Source: Streptacidiphilus neutrinimicus (GTDB taxonomy: Bacteria; Actinomycetota; Actinomycetes; Streptomycetales; Streptomycetaceae). Taken from it: a stretch of 64,000 nucleotides of DNA. Made by a program: the position numbers and the translations under genes. Location: assembly GCF_000787815.1 (NCBI RefSeq), contig NZ_BBPO01000035.1:19635-83634 (forward strand), written 5' to 3'. A model generated the notes under the pieces. That model was not told the DNA's origin. It searched no databases and was given only the letters and a program-made list of their open reading frames with translations. Of this stretch, positions 10,073 through 18,393 are shown piece after piece. The first letter of the stretch is position 1, and each line of letters opens with the position of its first letter.

Positions 10073-10720
10073 TCAGCTGTTGACCATCTGGGTCAGCTGG
10101 CTCGCGCTGGGGACCTGGTCGGTGACGGGAGCCCCTGCGGAGGCGCCCGCATTCTTGATGTTGTCGGTCACACTGCTGAACTGGTTGAAGTCCGCGTCCG
10201 AGGCGCTGCCGTTCCGGATCTTGCTGGGCAGGTTCTTCAGACCGTCCACCGCGTTCGACAGCGCGGTCGTGGCCTTGGACAGCGTCGGGTCGCCCTTCGC
10301 GTCGTTGAGCGCCGCCTTGGCGCGGTTGTAGGTGAAGGCCGCCGCCAGGGCGCCCTTGATCAGGCCGGCGGTGCGGCCCTTGGCGCCCTTCTTGAAGGTG
10401 CCGGCCTTGAACGGCTTGTAGATCCACTGGTAGGTCGCGCCCGCGGCCAGACCGGCGTTGAGCACGAACCTGGTCTTGGCCAGCTTGATCCGGTCCGCGC
10501 TGCCGGTCGGGCTCACCGCGGCCGCGGCCGCGGCCGCCGCCGCGCCGGTGACGTTGGCGCTCGCACTGCTCGACTTGTTGGACGAGCAGGCGGGCAGCAC
10601 GAGCAGGACGCCCGCCATGGTGGCGGCGACGACGGACGTGCGGATGCGGGCGCCGAGCGGGATCGGGCGGGCCAAGGACACGGAAGCCTCCGGGCGGATC
10701 GGACATGTCAGTTGCGTCAT
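10073..10720 (-). CDS. secreted lipoprotein, unknown function
   Basis: 215 aa. The N-terminus is a long signal sequence with Arg residues, a hydrophobic core (about 30-42) and the lipobox LPAC (about 41-44), which predicts diacylglyceryl modification and anchoring on the outer face of the membrane. A poly-Ala run follows, then Lys-rich segments with repeated Gly-Ala pairs (FKKGAKGRTAGLIKGALAA) and an Asp/Ser-rich C-terminus. No known domain is recognised. Neighbours (prim-pol gene downstream, a two-component remnant upstream) give no functional hint. Confidence 0.72.
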   Translation of the reverse strand: MTQLTCPIRPEASVSLARPIPLGARIRTSVVAATMAGVLLVLPACSSNKSSSASANVTGAAAAAAAAAVSPTGSADRIKLAKTRFVLNAGLAAGATYQWIYKPFKAGTFKKGAKGRTAGLIKGALAAAFTYNRAKAALNDAKGDPTLSKATTALSNAVDGLKNLPSKIRNGSASDADFNQFSSVTDNIKNAGASAGAPVTDQVPSASQLTQMVNS

Positions 10721-10863
10721 GAACTTCGTCTCAGTCGCCCACGCTCACACGCACCCGTCCGGCGGGCGACCGCGCACACGCCGAAAGGGTGGGCAACCAC
10801 CCGAAGGGCCGAGTTCCTTGGAATCTCAGGCGCAGTCCCGGCCCAGGCCGGATCGCGAGCCGG

Positions 10864-11400
10864 TCAGGCGCCCAGGTAGCGGAGCACGGCCAGCACCCGG
10901 CGGTGGTCTGCTGCGGAGACGGGGAGGTCCAGCTTGAGGATGTTGGCGACGTGCTTCTCCACCGCCCGCTCGGTGACCACGAGCTGCGCGGCGATCGCCG
11001 CGTTGGAGCGGCCCTCCGCCATCAGGGCCAGCACCTGGCCCTCACGCGGGCTGAGCGCGTCCACGGTGCCGCGAGCCGGGCTCGCCCCGACCAGCTGGGT
11101 GACCACCTCGGGGTCGAGCGCGGTCCCGCCGGCCGCGACCCGCTCCAACGCGTCGACGAAATCTTGGGTGTCCAGCACCCGCTCCTTCAGCAGGTAGCCG
11201 ACGCCCGCCGAGCCTCCGGCCAGCAGGCGGGAGGCGTACTGCGGGCGGCGCGTCACGGCGACGCGGACGGTGGTCGGCAACGGCGCCCGCGCGGCGAGCG
11301 TCGTGAGCGCGGCCTCCAGCCCGGAGTCGAGGGCGGGCGGATGGATGCCGGCGACGAGCTCACACAGCTCCTGCACGATCTCCCACGGGTGGGGCCAGCA
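10864..11400 (-). pseudogene. decayed fusion of a NarL-type sensor kinase and its response regulator
   Basis: The frame reads, in order, a sensor-kinase piece (EIVQELCELVAGIHPPAL followed by GLEAALTTLAARAPLPTTV, the junction between the His-kinase dimerisation helix and ATPase domain of NarL-family kinases) fused directly to the C-terminal third of a receiver domain (YASRLLAGGSAGVGYLLKER, including the conserved Lys), a linker, and a complete LuxR-type helix-turn-helix (LSPREGQVLALMAEGRSN, VEKHVANI). The phospho-accepting Asp of the receiver and most of the kinase are absent. The kinase part has no upstream remainder: it stops where a palindromic repeat begins (about 11400). This is what one deletion within a kinase-regulator operon would leave. 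An expressed DNA-binding remnant starting at the GTG 11376 remains possible. Confidence 0.75.
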
Positions 11401-11412
11401 CGAACGTCAGCG

Positions 11413-11489
11413 ATGGGGGCGCGGGGAACTGCGCGAGAAGCCGCCCACGCGGCGGCGCCGCACATCGGCAGAGCCCCGCGCCCCTGGGT
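11413..11489 (+). repeat. short palindromic intergenic repeat, copy 1
   Basis: About 77 bp bounded by an 11-bp inverted repeat, GGGGCGCGGGG near 11416-11426 and its complement near 11475-11485. The inside reads aactgcgcgagaagcc, then cccacgcggcgg and cggcagag, matching the copies at 19.8 and 46.2 kb with the middle section missing. It lies between the stop of the APC permease (11497) and the truncated kinase end of the pseudogene. Confidence 0.75.
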
Positions 11490-11496
11490 GGTGCAG

Positions 11497-12972
11497 CTAT
11501 TCGGCGAGCACGGGCTCCGGCTGATCCGTCTCCGCCGCCTGGCGGCCCAGGCGGGAGTGCTTGCGGCTGTAGCCGAAGTAGACGCCCAGGGCCAGCACCA
11601 GCCAGCATGCGAACAGCACGAAGGTGTCCGCCGGCAGGTTCCAGATCAGGTAGGCGCAGAAGACCACCGACAGGGCCGGGACCACCGGGTAGCCCGGGAC
11701 CTTGAAGCCGCGCTTCAGTCCGGGCTCGCGCACGCGCAGGACCACGACGCCGACCGAGACGACCGCGAAGGCGACCAGCGTGCCCATGGAGGTGAGGTTG
11801 GCCAGCCAGTCCAGCGGGACGAACGCGGCGAGCAGGGCGATGAACCCGCCGACGATCAGGGTGTTGCCCACGGGCACGCCGCTGCGCGGGCTCACCTTGC
11901 GGAAGACCGCCGGGAGCATGCCGTCGCGGCCCATGGAGTACAGAATGCGGGTCTGGCCGTAGATGACGACCAGGGTGACGCTGACGATGGAGATGACCGC
12001 GCCCGCGGAGAGGATCGCCCCGGGCCAGGTCTCGCCGGTGACGCGCTGGAGGATCGCGGACAGGCCCGCGTCCTGGCCGTTGAAGAGGGTCCACTTCTGC
12101 GCCCCGACGCCGACGAAGGCGACGACGCAGTAGAAGGCGGTGACAACCAGCAGCGCGCCGATGACGGCTCGCGGCAGCGTCTTCTGCGGGTTCTTGACCT
12201 CCTCGCCCGCGGTGGAGACCGCGTCGAGGCCGATGAAGGAGAAGAAGACCGAGGAGGCGGCCGCGCTGATGCCGGCGAAGCCCATCGGGGCGAAGGGGTG
12301 CAGGTTGGCGCTGTGGAAGCCGGTGACGCCGATGACGACGAAGAGCGTCAGCACGGCCAGCTTGATCAGCACCATGATGGTGTTGACCAGCGCGGACTCC
12401 TTGCTGCCGCGCATCAGCACCAGGCAGCACAGGACGACCAGGACCACGCCCGGCAGGTTGACGTAGCCGCCGTCGCCCGGCGGGGCCGAGATCACGGCGG
12501 GCATGGTGAAGCCGAAGAGGCGCTGGGTCAGGTCGTTGAGGTACTGGCCCCAGCTGACCGCGATGGCCGCGCCCGAGACGGCGTACTCCAGTAGCAGGCA
12601 GGAGCCGACGATCCAGGCCGCCAGCTCGCCGAGCGTCGCGTAGGCGTAGGAGTAGGACGAGCCGGAGACCGGCACGGCCGAGGTGAGCTCGGCGTAGCAG
12701 AGCGCGGTCAGCGCGGCCGTGACGGCGCCGATCACGAAGGAGAGGATCACCGCGGGCCCGGCCTCGGGGACGGCCGTGCTGAGGGTGAAGAAGATGCCCG
12801 TCCCGATGGTGGCTCCGACGCCGATCATCGTGAGCTGGAAGGTGCCCACGGTCCGGCGCAGCCCGCCGCCCTCATGGCCCTCGCCCTCGCCGTGGGCGGA
12901 GTCGGCCAGGAAGGCCGACACGGGCTTGCGGCGCAGCAGCTGCTGGCGGAGTCTCACATCGTTCGGGGGCAT
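11497..12972 (-). CDS. cationic amino-acid transporter, APC superfamily
   Basis: 491 aa with about 12 transmembrane helices and a hydrophilic N-terminus of about 40 residues. The first helix has the APC unwound substrate-binding motif IGVGATIGTGIF. GLDAVSTAGEEVKNPQKTLP is the classic helix-6 region and its following loop in the CAT/YfnA subfamily of cationic amino-acid transporters. It is located 80 nt downstream of the lysA-like decarboxylase on the same strand, suggesting joint transcription and import of the decarboxylase substrate or a related basic amino acid. Confidence 0.87.
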   Translation of the reverse strand: MPPNDVRLRQQLLRRKPVSAFLADSAHGEGEGHEGGGLRRTVGTFQLTMIGVGATIGTGIFFTLSTAVPEAGPAVILSFVIGAVTAALTALCYAELTSAVPVSGSSYSYAYATLGELAAWIVGSCLLLEYAVSGAAIAVSWGQYLNDLTQRLFGFTMPAVISAPPGDGGYVNLPGVVLVVLCCLVLMRGSKESALVNTIMVLIKLAVLTLFVVIGVTGFHSANLHPFAPMGFAGISAAASSVFFSFIGLDAVSTAGEEVKNPQKTLPRAVIGALLVVTAFYCVVAFVGVGAQKWTLFNGQDAGLSAILQRVTGETWPGAILSAGAVISIVSVTLVVIYGQTRILYSMGRDGMLPAVFRKVSPRSGVPVGNTLIVGGFIALLAAFVPLDWLANLTSMGTLVAFAVVSVGVVVLRVREPGLKRGFKVPGYPVVPALSVVFCAYLIWNLPADTFVLFACWLVLALGVYFGYSRKHSRLGRQAAETDQPEPVLAE

Positions 12973-13052
12973 GCGGGTGCCTTTCGCTGTTCAGGGCAGG
13001 TTGACCTCCCGCTCCGGACGTGAGGTACGGGGCGGGGAAGAACGGGGTGCCG

Positions 13053-14357
13053 TTACGGCAGGTCGCGGCGCATCAGGTCGGCGTAGGTCTCGCGCCGCAC
13101 CACGGCGCGGTGCTCGCCGTCGCGGACGAAGACCACCGGGGGGCGGCGCGCGCCGTTGTAGTTGTTGCTGAGCGCGTAGGTGTAGGCGCCGGTGACCGGC
13201 ACGGCGATCAGGTCGCCGACGCGCGGGTCCTCCAGCGGGACGGAGGCGCTGAGGGTGTCGCCGGACTCGCAGTGGCGGCCGACCAGGCGGCAGAGCTCGC
13301 CCCCGCCGGTCGGGCGGGTGGCCACGGCGGCCTCGAAGCGCTGCTGGTAGAGGGAGACCTCGAGGTTGTCGCCCATGCCGCCGTCGACGGCGACGAAGGT
13401 GTGGCCTCCGCCGCGCTTGACGGAGACGACGCGGTAGAGCGAGACGCCCGACTCGGCGACCATCGATCGGCCCGGCTCGATCAGGATCCGGGCATCCGCC
13501 GGCAGCAGGCGCTTGGCGACGTCGGTCACGGCGTCGAGGTACGCCTCCACCGTGGGCGGGTGGTCGGTGTAGGTGTACCGGGAGCCGAGGCCGCCGCCCA
13601 GGTCGTAGACGGCGAACTCGCCGAGCTCGGCGACGGCCTCGACGGCCTGCGCGAAGGGCTCGAGATCGAGGATCTGCGAGCCGACGTGAACGTGGACGCC
13701 GTCCAGCCGCAGCCGGTCGCTGCCGCGCAGGCGGGCGATGGCCTCGCGGGCCTGCGGCAGGAGCAGGCCGAACTTGGAGCCGTTCTGGCCGGTGGAGATC
13801 GCCTCGTGGGTGTCGGGGCGGATGTCGGGGGTGACCCGGACCAGCACGCCCTGCTCGCCACCGGTCACGCCGAGAATCTTCTCGAGCTTGTCGATGTCGT
13901 CGAAGTTGTCGACGACGATCGTCCCGGCGCCGGTCTCGACGGCGAGGCGCAGCTCCTCCTCGGTCTTGGCGTTGCCGTGCACGACCAGACCGGCCGGGTC
14001 CGCGCCCGCGGCGAGGGCGAGGGTCAGCTCGCCGCCGCCGGCGACGTCGATGCCGAGGCCCTCCTCGGCGAGCAGCCGGTAGACGGCGGTGCAGGGGAAG
14101 GCCTTGGAGGCGAAGGTGGCGCGGGAGTTCGGCCAGCGCGCGGCCAGGCCGTCGGCGTAGCGGCGGGCGCGGGCGCGGATCGAGGCCTCGTCGACGATCA
14201 GAGCGGGAGTGCCGTAGGTCTCGGCGAGCTCGGCGACCGGGACGCCGCCGAGCACCAGCGCGCCCGCCGCGTCCAGGGCGGTCCCGGGCGGGAACAGCCC
14301 GACAACTCCGGCGGAGCCGGCTGAGTCGACCGTCTCGGCTGCCTGCGTCGCCGCCAT
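13053..14357 (-). CDS. diaminopimelate decarboxylase-like PLP enzyme
   Basis: 434 aa, fold-type III decarboxylase. The PLP lysine is in ATFASKAFPCTAV (about residue 84), followed by GLGIDVAGGGEL; the phosphate loop and HVGSQI are present, and RHCESGDTL carries the Cys-Glu-Ser-Gly-Asp active-site motif from the partner subunit. ATG at 14357 has AAAGGGAGC upstream. The chromosomal lysine-pathway lysA normally sits beside threonine/homoserine genes; this one stands alone between a divergent PucR regulator and a cationic amino-acid permease, so it may be a paralogue acting on another D- or L-basic amino acid. Family assignment is firm, substrate is not. Confidence 0.82.
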   Translation of the reverse strand: MAATQAAETVDSAGSAGVVGLFPPGTALDAAGALVLGGVPVAELAETYGTPALIVDEASIRARARRYADGLAARWPNSRATFASKAFPCTAVYRLLAEEGLGIDVAGGGELTLALAAGADPAGLVVHGNAKTEEELRLAVETGAGTIVVDNFDDIDKLEKILGVTGGEQGVLVRVTPDIRPDTHEAISTGQNGSKFGLLLPQAREAIARLRGSDRLRLDGVHVHVGSQILDLEPFAQAVEAVAELGEFAVYDLGGGLGSRYTYTDHPPTVEAYLDAVTDVAKRLLPADARILIEPGRSMVAESGVSLYRVVSVKRGGGHTFVAVDGGMGDNLEVSLYQQRFEAAVATRPTGGGELCRLVGRHCESGDTLSASVPLEDPRVGDLIAVPVTGAYTYALSNNYNGARRPPVVFVRDGEHRAVVRRETYADLMRRDLP

Positions 14358-14448
14358 CAGCGCTCCCTTTTCCTCGTGTTCGACCCCGTTGACACCGCTC
14401 TCCGACCCTCCCTCCGAAGTGCTCCCTTATGTTCAATCTCTTGTCACG

Positions 14449-14476
14449 TTCAGTCATTGGCGATTTCGCCTAAGAT
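14449..14476 (+). promoter_or_regulatory. candidate promoter of the leaderless PucR gene
   Basis: A -10-like TAAGAT at 14471-14476 lies exactly 6 nt before the ATG at 14483, so transcription would start at or next to the A of the start codon. A weak -35 candidate TTCAGT (14449-14454) is 16 nt upstream. No Shine-Dalgarno sequence is present before this ATG, which fits a leaderless mRNA. The surrounding about 80 bp are AT-richer than the neighbourhood. Confidence 0.45.
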
Positions 14477-14482
14477 CGCATT

Positions 14483-15706
14483 ATGAAGATGGCGAATCTG
14501 CCGACCCATAGTGGGACAAGCGAGGAGTTGTACGCACTCGCCGACGCCATCGGGGCGGTGACCGGCGGAGCCGTGGCGATCGAGGACCTGGACCACCGGA
14601 TCCTCGCCTACTCGACCCTGCCCGACCAGCGGATCGACGAGCACCGACGCCAGGGCATCCTGGAGCGCCGCGTCCCGCACCAGCCCGAGCAGCTGGCGCA
14701 GTACCGCGAGGTGCTCGCCGCAGCAGGCGTGGTCCGGCTGCCGGTGCTGGCCGAGGCCGAGCTGCCGCGCGCCGCCGTCGCCATCCGGGCGGGCCAGCGC
14801 CCGCTCGGCACGATCTGGGCCATCGAGGGCGAGCGGCCCATCGACGACGCGGGCGAGCGGGCGATGCTCGACGGCGCGCGGCTGGCCGCCCTGCACATGC
14901 TGCGCCGCCGCAGCGCCGCCGAGCTGGACCTGCAGGCCCGCGAGGACGCGCTGCGCGCGGCGCTGCGCGGCCGCCGGACCGCGCGCGAGGTCCGCTTCGA
15001 GCTCGGCCTGCCCGGCCAGCGCCCGCTCGCGCTGCTCGGCTTCGCGCCCGCGGCCGCGCCGACGGGTGCGGACGCGCCCGCCGACGACCTGCTGGTCCGC
15101 CTCGCCGCCGCGTCGACACGGCACTGGCCGGCCGTCCACGCGGAGGCCTCCGTCGCCACCGTCGGCCGCACCGTCTACGTGCTGCTGCCGCTGGACGACG
15201 CGCCCGCCGCGCTGGCGACCGCGCGCCGCCTCGGCGAGCAGGCGGCGGCGGTGCTGGACCGCAGCCTGGAGACGCCGCTGCGCGCCGCCTGCTCCCGGAT
15301 CGCCGCCGGTCCCGAGGAGCTGCCCGAGCTTCGCGCCGAGGTCGACGACATCCTCCGCGTCACCACCGCCGACCCGGACGCGCCCGGCTTCGCGACGCTG
15401 CGCGAGACCCACGCCCGCGTCCTGCTCGCGCACGTCGGCGACGAGCTGGCCCGCCGTCCGCGGCTGCGCCACCCCGGCATCGAGGCGATGCTGGAGCACG
15501 ACCGCACCAAGGGCACCGCGTTCGGCGCGTCCGTCGCGGCGTGGCTCGACGCGGTCGGCAACATCGGCGAGGCGGCGGCCCGGCTGACCATCCACCCCAA
15601 CACCCTCAAGTACCGCCTGCGGCGGGCAGGCGAGCTGTTCGGCATCGACTTGGACCACCCGGACGACCGGCTCTCCTGCTGGCTCCAGCTGCGCATGGCC
15701 CGCTGA
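14483..15706 (+). CDS. PucR-family transcriptional regulator
   Basis: 407 aa. An N-terminal GAF-like sensor region (about 10-130, with GAVAIEDLDHRILAYS) leads to a GGDEF-like central part and the C-terminal PucR helix-turn-helix: FGASVAAWLDAVGNIGEAAA and IHPNTLKYRLRRAGELFGID. PucR-type regulators control catabolism of purines, amino acids or other nitrogen compounds, often by activating a divergent operon. Here the divergent operon is the lysA-like gene plus CAT permease, 125 nt away, which is the obvious target. ATG at 14489 is an alternative start. Confidence 0.85.
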   Translation: MKMANLPTHSGTSEELYALADAIGAVTGGAVAIEDLDHRILAYSTLPDQRIDEHRRQGILERRVPHQPEQLAQYREVLAAAGVVRLPVLAEAELPRAAVAIRAGQRPLGTIWAIEGERPIDDAGERAMLDGARLAALHMLRRRSAAELDLQAREDALRAALRGRRTAREVRFELGLPGQRPLALLGFAPAAAPTGADAPADDLLVRLAAASTRHWPAVHAEASVATVGRTVYVLLPLDDAPAALATARRLGEQAAAVLDRSLETPLRAACSRIAAGPEELPELRAEVDDILRVTTADPDAPGFATLRETHARVLLAHVGDELARRPRLRHPGIEAMLEHDRTKGTAFGASVAAWLDAVGNIGEAAARLTIHPNTLKYRLRRAGELFGIDLDHPDDRLSCWLQLRMAR

Positions 15707-15802
15707 CGGCCCAGGACGGGCCCCGTCGACGGCCGCGACGGCCGCGACGGCCCGCTGAACGCGTCCTTCCGCCACGCGTGCGGTGCTGGTAGGACGGTGC
15801 GC

Positions 15803-17362
15803 ATGAACTCTGCTGCCTATGACGCCGTCGTCGTGGGCGGCGGCCACAACGGGCTGGTCGCCGCCGCCTACCTGGCTCGCGCCGGGCGGCGCGTCGCCGT
15901 GCTGGAACGCCAGGACCACACCGGCGGCGCGGCGGTCTCCGCGCAGGCCTTCGCGGGCGTGGACGCGCGGCTGTCGCGCTACTCGTACCTGGTCAGCCTG
16001 CTGCCGAAGAAGATCGTCTCGGACCTGGGCCTGCGGTTGGAGCTGCGTCGCAGGCGCTACTCCTCCTACACGCCCTACGGCGACGGCCGCGGTCTGCTCG
16101 TCGACAACGGGGACGACACGGCCACGGCCGCCGGGTTCCGCGCGCTGACCGGCGGCGACCGCGAGTTCGCGGCCTGGCAGGAGTTCTACGGGCGCACCCG
16201 CGCGGTCGCCGAGGCCGTCTTCCCCACCCTCACCGAGCCGCTGCCCGAGCGCGCGCAGCTGCGCAAGATCGTCGCGGACGCGGCGGGCGAGCAGACCTGG
16301 GAGGCGCTCTTCGAGCGGCCGATCGGCGAGGCTGTGGAGTCCGCATTCGCGGACGACGTGGTGCGCGGCATCGTGCTCACCGACGCCCTGATCGGCACCT
16401 TCGCCCACGCCCACGACCCGTCGCTGCGGCAGAACGCCTGCTTCCTCTACCACGTGATCGGCAACGGGACCGGCGACTGGGACGTCCCGGTCGGCGGCAT
16501 GGGCGCGGTGTCCGGCGCACTGGAGCGGGCCGCGCGGGACGCGGGGGCCGAGGTCCTGACGGGCTGCGAGGTGACCTCCGTCCAGGCGGACGGCGTCTCG
16601 GCCGAGGTGGCCTTCACCGACGCGACGGGCGCCGAGCGCGTCGTCGGCGCCCGCTGGGTGCTGTGCAACGCGTCGCCGCGCGAACTCGCCCGCCTGGTGG
16701 GGGACGCCTCCGCGGCAGAGCCGGTGGAGGGGGCGCAGCTGAAGGTCAACATGCTGCTGACCCGCCTGCCCCGGCTGCGCGACCGCTCCGTCGACCCGCG
16801 CGCCGCCTTCGCGGGGACCTTCCACATCGCGGAGGGCTACGGCGAGTTGGAGACGGCCTACCGGCAGGCGGCGGCAGGGCGGTTGCCGAGCCCCGCTCCC
16901 TCGGAGATCTACTGCCACTCGCTGACCGACCCGAGCATCCTCTCCCCCGAGCTGCGGCAGCGCGGCTACCAGACGCTCACCCTCTTCGGCCTGCACCAGC
17001 CCGCACGCCTCTTCCCCTCCCACGACCGGGAGTCGGCGCTGCGGGCCGTCCTTGCCGCGTTGGACGCGGTGCTGGACGAGCCCGTGACGGACTGTCTGGC
17101 ACGGGACGGTCAGGGAGAGTTGTGCGTCGAGGCGCGCACCCCGTCGGACCTGGAAGCCGACCTGGGCCTCCCGGGCGGCAACATCTTCCACCGCCCGCTG
17201 GTCTTCCCCTACGCGGAGGCGGCCGACCCGTCCGCCGGCCGTTGGGGCGTCGGCACGCCCTACGCCCCGAACCTCCTGCTCTGCGGCGCGGGCGCGCCGC
17301 GCGGCGGCGGCGTCAGCGGCATCCCCGGACACAACGCCGCGATGGCGGCGCTGGGTTCGTAG
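15803..17362 (+). CDS. FAD-dependent oxidoreductase, phytoene-desaturase/PYROXD2 type
   Basis: 519 aa from the ATG at 15803 (AGGA 8 nt upstream); the GTG at 15797 is too close to that site. The dinucleotide-binding motif is AVVVGGGHNGLVAAAYLARAG at the N-terminus, followed by an acidic residue and the GGAAVS loop of amine-oxidase/phytoene-desaturase-like flavoproteins. The C-terminus has GAGAPRGGGVSGIPGHNAA, where FAD is capped. No carotenoid genes are adjacent, so the substrate is unknown; the PYROXD2-like subgroup is not carotenogenic. It ends inside a strong terminator hairpin. Confidence 0.8.
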   Translation: MNSAAYDAVVVGGGHNGLVAAAYLARAGRRVAVLERQDHTGGAAVSAQAFAGVDARLSRYSYLVSLLPKKIVSDLGLRLELRRRRYSSYTPYGDGRGLLVDNGDDTATAAGFRALTGGDREFAAWQEFYGRTRAVAEAVFPTLTEPLPERAQLRKIVADAAGEQTWEALFERPIGEAVESAFADDVVRGIVLTDALIGTFAHAHDPSLRQNACFLYHVIGNGTGDWDVPVGGMGAVSGALERAARDAGAEVLTGCEVTSVQADGVSAEVAFTDATGAERVVGARWVLCNASPRELARLVGDASAAEPVEGAQLKVNMLLTRLPRLRDRSVDPRAAFAGTFHIAEGYGELETAYRQAAAGRLPSPAPSEIYCHSLTDPSILSPELRQRGYQTLTLFGLHQPARLFPSHDRESALRAVLAALDAVLDEPVTDCLARDGQGELCVEARTPSDLEADLGLPGGNIFHRPLVFPYAEAADPSAGRWGVGTPYAPNLLLCGAGAPRGGGVSGIPGHNAAMAALGS

Positions 17363-17376
17363 CACCCAGCGCCGCC
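17344..17376 (+). terminator. terminator hairpin overlapping the flavoprotein stop codon
   Basis: Perfect 13-bp inverted repeat ggcggcgctgggt (17344-17356) and acccagcgccgcc (17364-17376) with a 7-nt loop containing the TAG stop. No U-tract follows. It also separates the gene from the gene remnant read on the other strand. Confidence 0.7.
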
Positions 17377-17380
17377 AGGC

Positions 17381-17476
17381 TCAGGGCTGGTGGACGTCGG
17401 CGGCGGTGATCACGCCGCCCGACACGGTGGAGGTGCCGCTGTAGTTCTGCACGGAGCCGTCGGTCTGGGTGGAGGC
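17381..17476 (-). pseudogene. isolated 3' end of a lost gene
   Basis: Thirty-one codons plus TGA on the minus strand encode a Ser/Thr/Gly-rich tail (it includes DGSVQNYSGTSTVSGG and ends in VHQP). Every codon ends in G or C, a coding signature, yet the frame has no plausible beginning: upstream of 17476 the sequence changes to a less biased segment (17480-17525, with tatcaggatgttgttc). The last 100 bp of a gene, possibly for a secreted protein judging by Ser/Thr content, seem to have survived a deletion. The parent family is not recognised. Confidence 0.4.
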
Positions 17477-17540
17477 GGCGCGCCAACAAGGGGGCCGGTA
17501 TCAGGATGTTGTTCGTCCAAGCCCGGGGGCCGGACGGGCC

Positions 17541-18224
17541 TCAGCCGCCGTAGCGGGCGCCGCGCAGGCGGGGCTCCAGGCCGATCCAGATGACCGACAT
17601 GAGGCGGCGGGCCGACTCCTCCGGCGGCTCGGGGCTGGCGTCGAGGACCCAGCCCGCCAGGGCGTCGGCCGCGCCGGTGATGATCGCGGCCATGGCCGCG
17701 GCCTCGCCGCGGTCCGGGCGTCCGTCGCCCGAGCGCGGGCCGGGGACGTCGTCGCGGGCGGCCTCGCGGACGGCACGCCGCAGCAGCGCGGTAACCGCGC
17801 TGCTGACCTCGGCCCGCGCCGCGGCGACCTCGGCGACGACCGGCTCGCCCTGCGCCCGCGCCTGCTGGTAGAGGACGATCCAGCTGTCCCGGTGCTCGGC
17901 GACGAACGCGAAGAACGCGGTCAGCCCGCGGAACAGTTGCTCGCCGGGGTCCATCGACGGGTCCGCCGCCTCCGCGAAGCGGGCGATCAGGCGGTCGGCC
18001 TCGCGGCGGATGCACGCCGCGAACAGCTCCTCCTTCGAACCGAGGTAGAGGTAGAGCATCGGCTTGGAGACCTCGCACTCCTCGGCGATCTCGTCCATCG
18101 ACGCCGCGTGGTAGCCGGACCGCGAGAAGACCTTCACCGCCGCGTCCAGCATCTGCTGTTCACGCTGTGCCCTCGGCACGCGCTTCGCCTTCACAGGGGC
18201 CTCGTCCCGGGCTTCCGATCGCAC
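17541..18224 (-). CDS. TetR-family regulator
   Basis: 227 aa from a GTG at 18224; a GTG at 18194 (217 aa) is equally plausible. The N-terminal TetR helix-turn-helix is clear: REQQMLDAAVKVFSRSGYH, then MDEIAEECEVSKPMLYLYLG. The C-terminal ligand domain is TetR_C-like with a long Arg/Ala-rich helix. It is divergent from the aldehyde dehydrogenase at 18394, and a palindrome sits between them, so repression of that gene and its own is likely. Confidence 0.85.
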   Translation of the reverse strand: MRSEARDEAPVKAKRVPRAQREQQMLDAAVKVFSRSGYHAASMDEIAEECEVSKPMLYLYLGSKEELFAACIRREADRLIARFAEAADPSMDPGEQLFRGLTAFFAFVAEHRDSWIVLYQQARAQGEPVVAEVAAARAEVSSAVTALLRRAVREAARDDVPGPRSGDGRPDRGEAAAMAAIITGAADALAGWVLDASPEPPEESARRLMSVIWIGLEPRLRGARYGG

Positions 18225-18349
18225 GCCCCCGAGTCTATGTGCTCCACGCCAGGAGCGACGCCACAGGTCATGCACTCCTGATGACGCCACGCCACGTGAC
18301 CTGTGGCACTCGGAAGGGGCCTTGCGCGCGGGCCCGGCCACGCCTTGAC

Positions 18350-18360
18350 TAGCACTGCTA
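18350..18360. promoter_or_regulatory. candidate TetR operator
   Basis: TAGCACTGCTA is a perfect 11-bp palindrome around a central C, set in the imperfectly symmetric ACTAGCACTGCTAAGT. It lies between the divergent TetR and aldehyde dehydrogenase genes, 34 nt before the latter's start. It overlaps a TTGACT (18345-18350) that could be a -35 element, so binding would block transcription. Confidence 0.5.
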
Positions 18361-18393
18361 AGTTTTCGTCGCGCGCGGCCCGGAGGGACCAAG

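Noticed and set aside
10787..10802. GGGTGG-GCAA-CCACCC hairpin upstream of the lipoprotein
   Set aside because: A neat 6-bp stem with a GNRA loop, but no further support for a riboswitch or terminator.
15715..15760. Repeated cggccgcga units after the PucR gene
   Set aside because: Only two to three imperfect copies, typical of high-GC spacers, not a structured array.
14450..17365. A 971-residue open frame on the minus strand
   Set aside because: It runs antisense through the PucR and flavoprotein genes, which carry clear motifs on the plus strand. Long open antisense frames are a by-product of high GC content.
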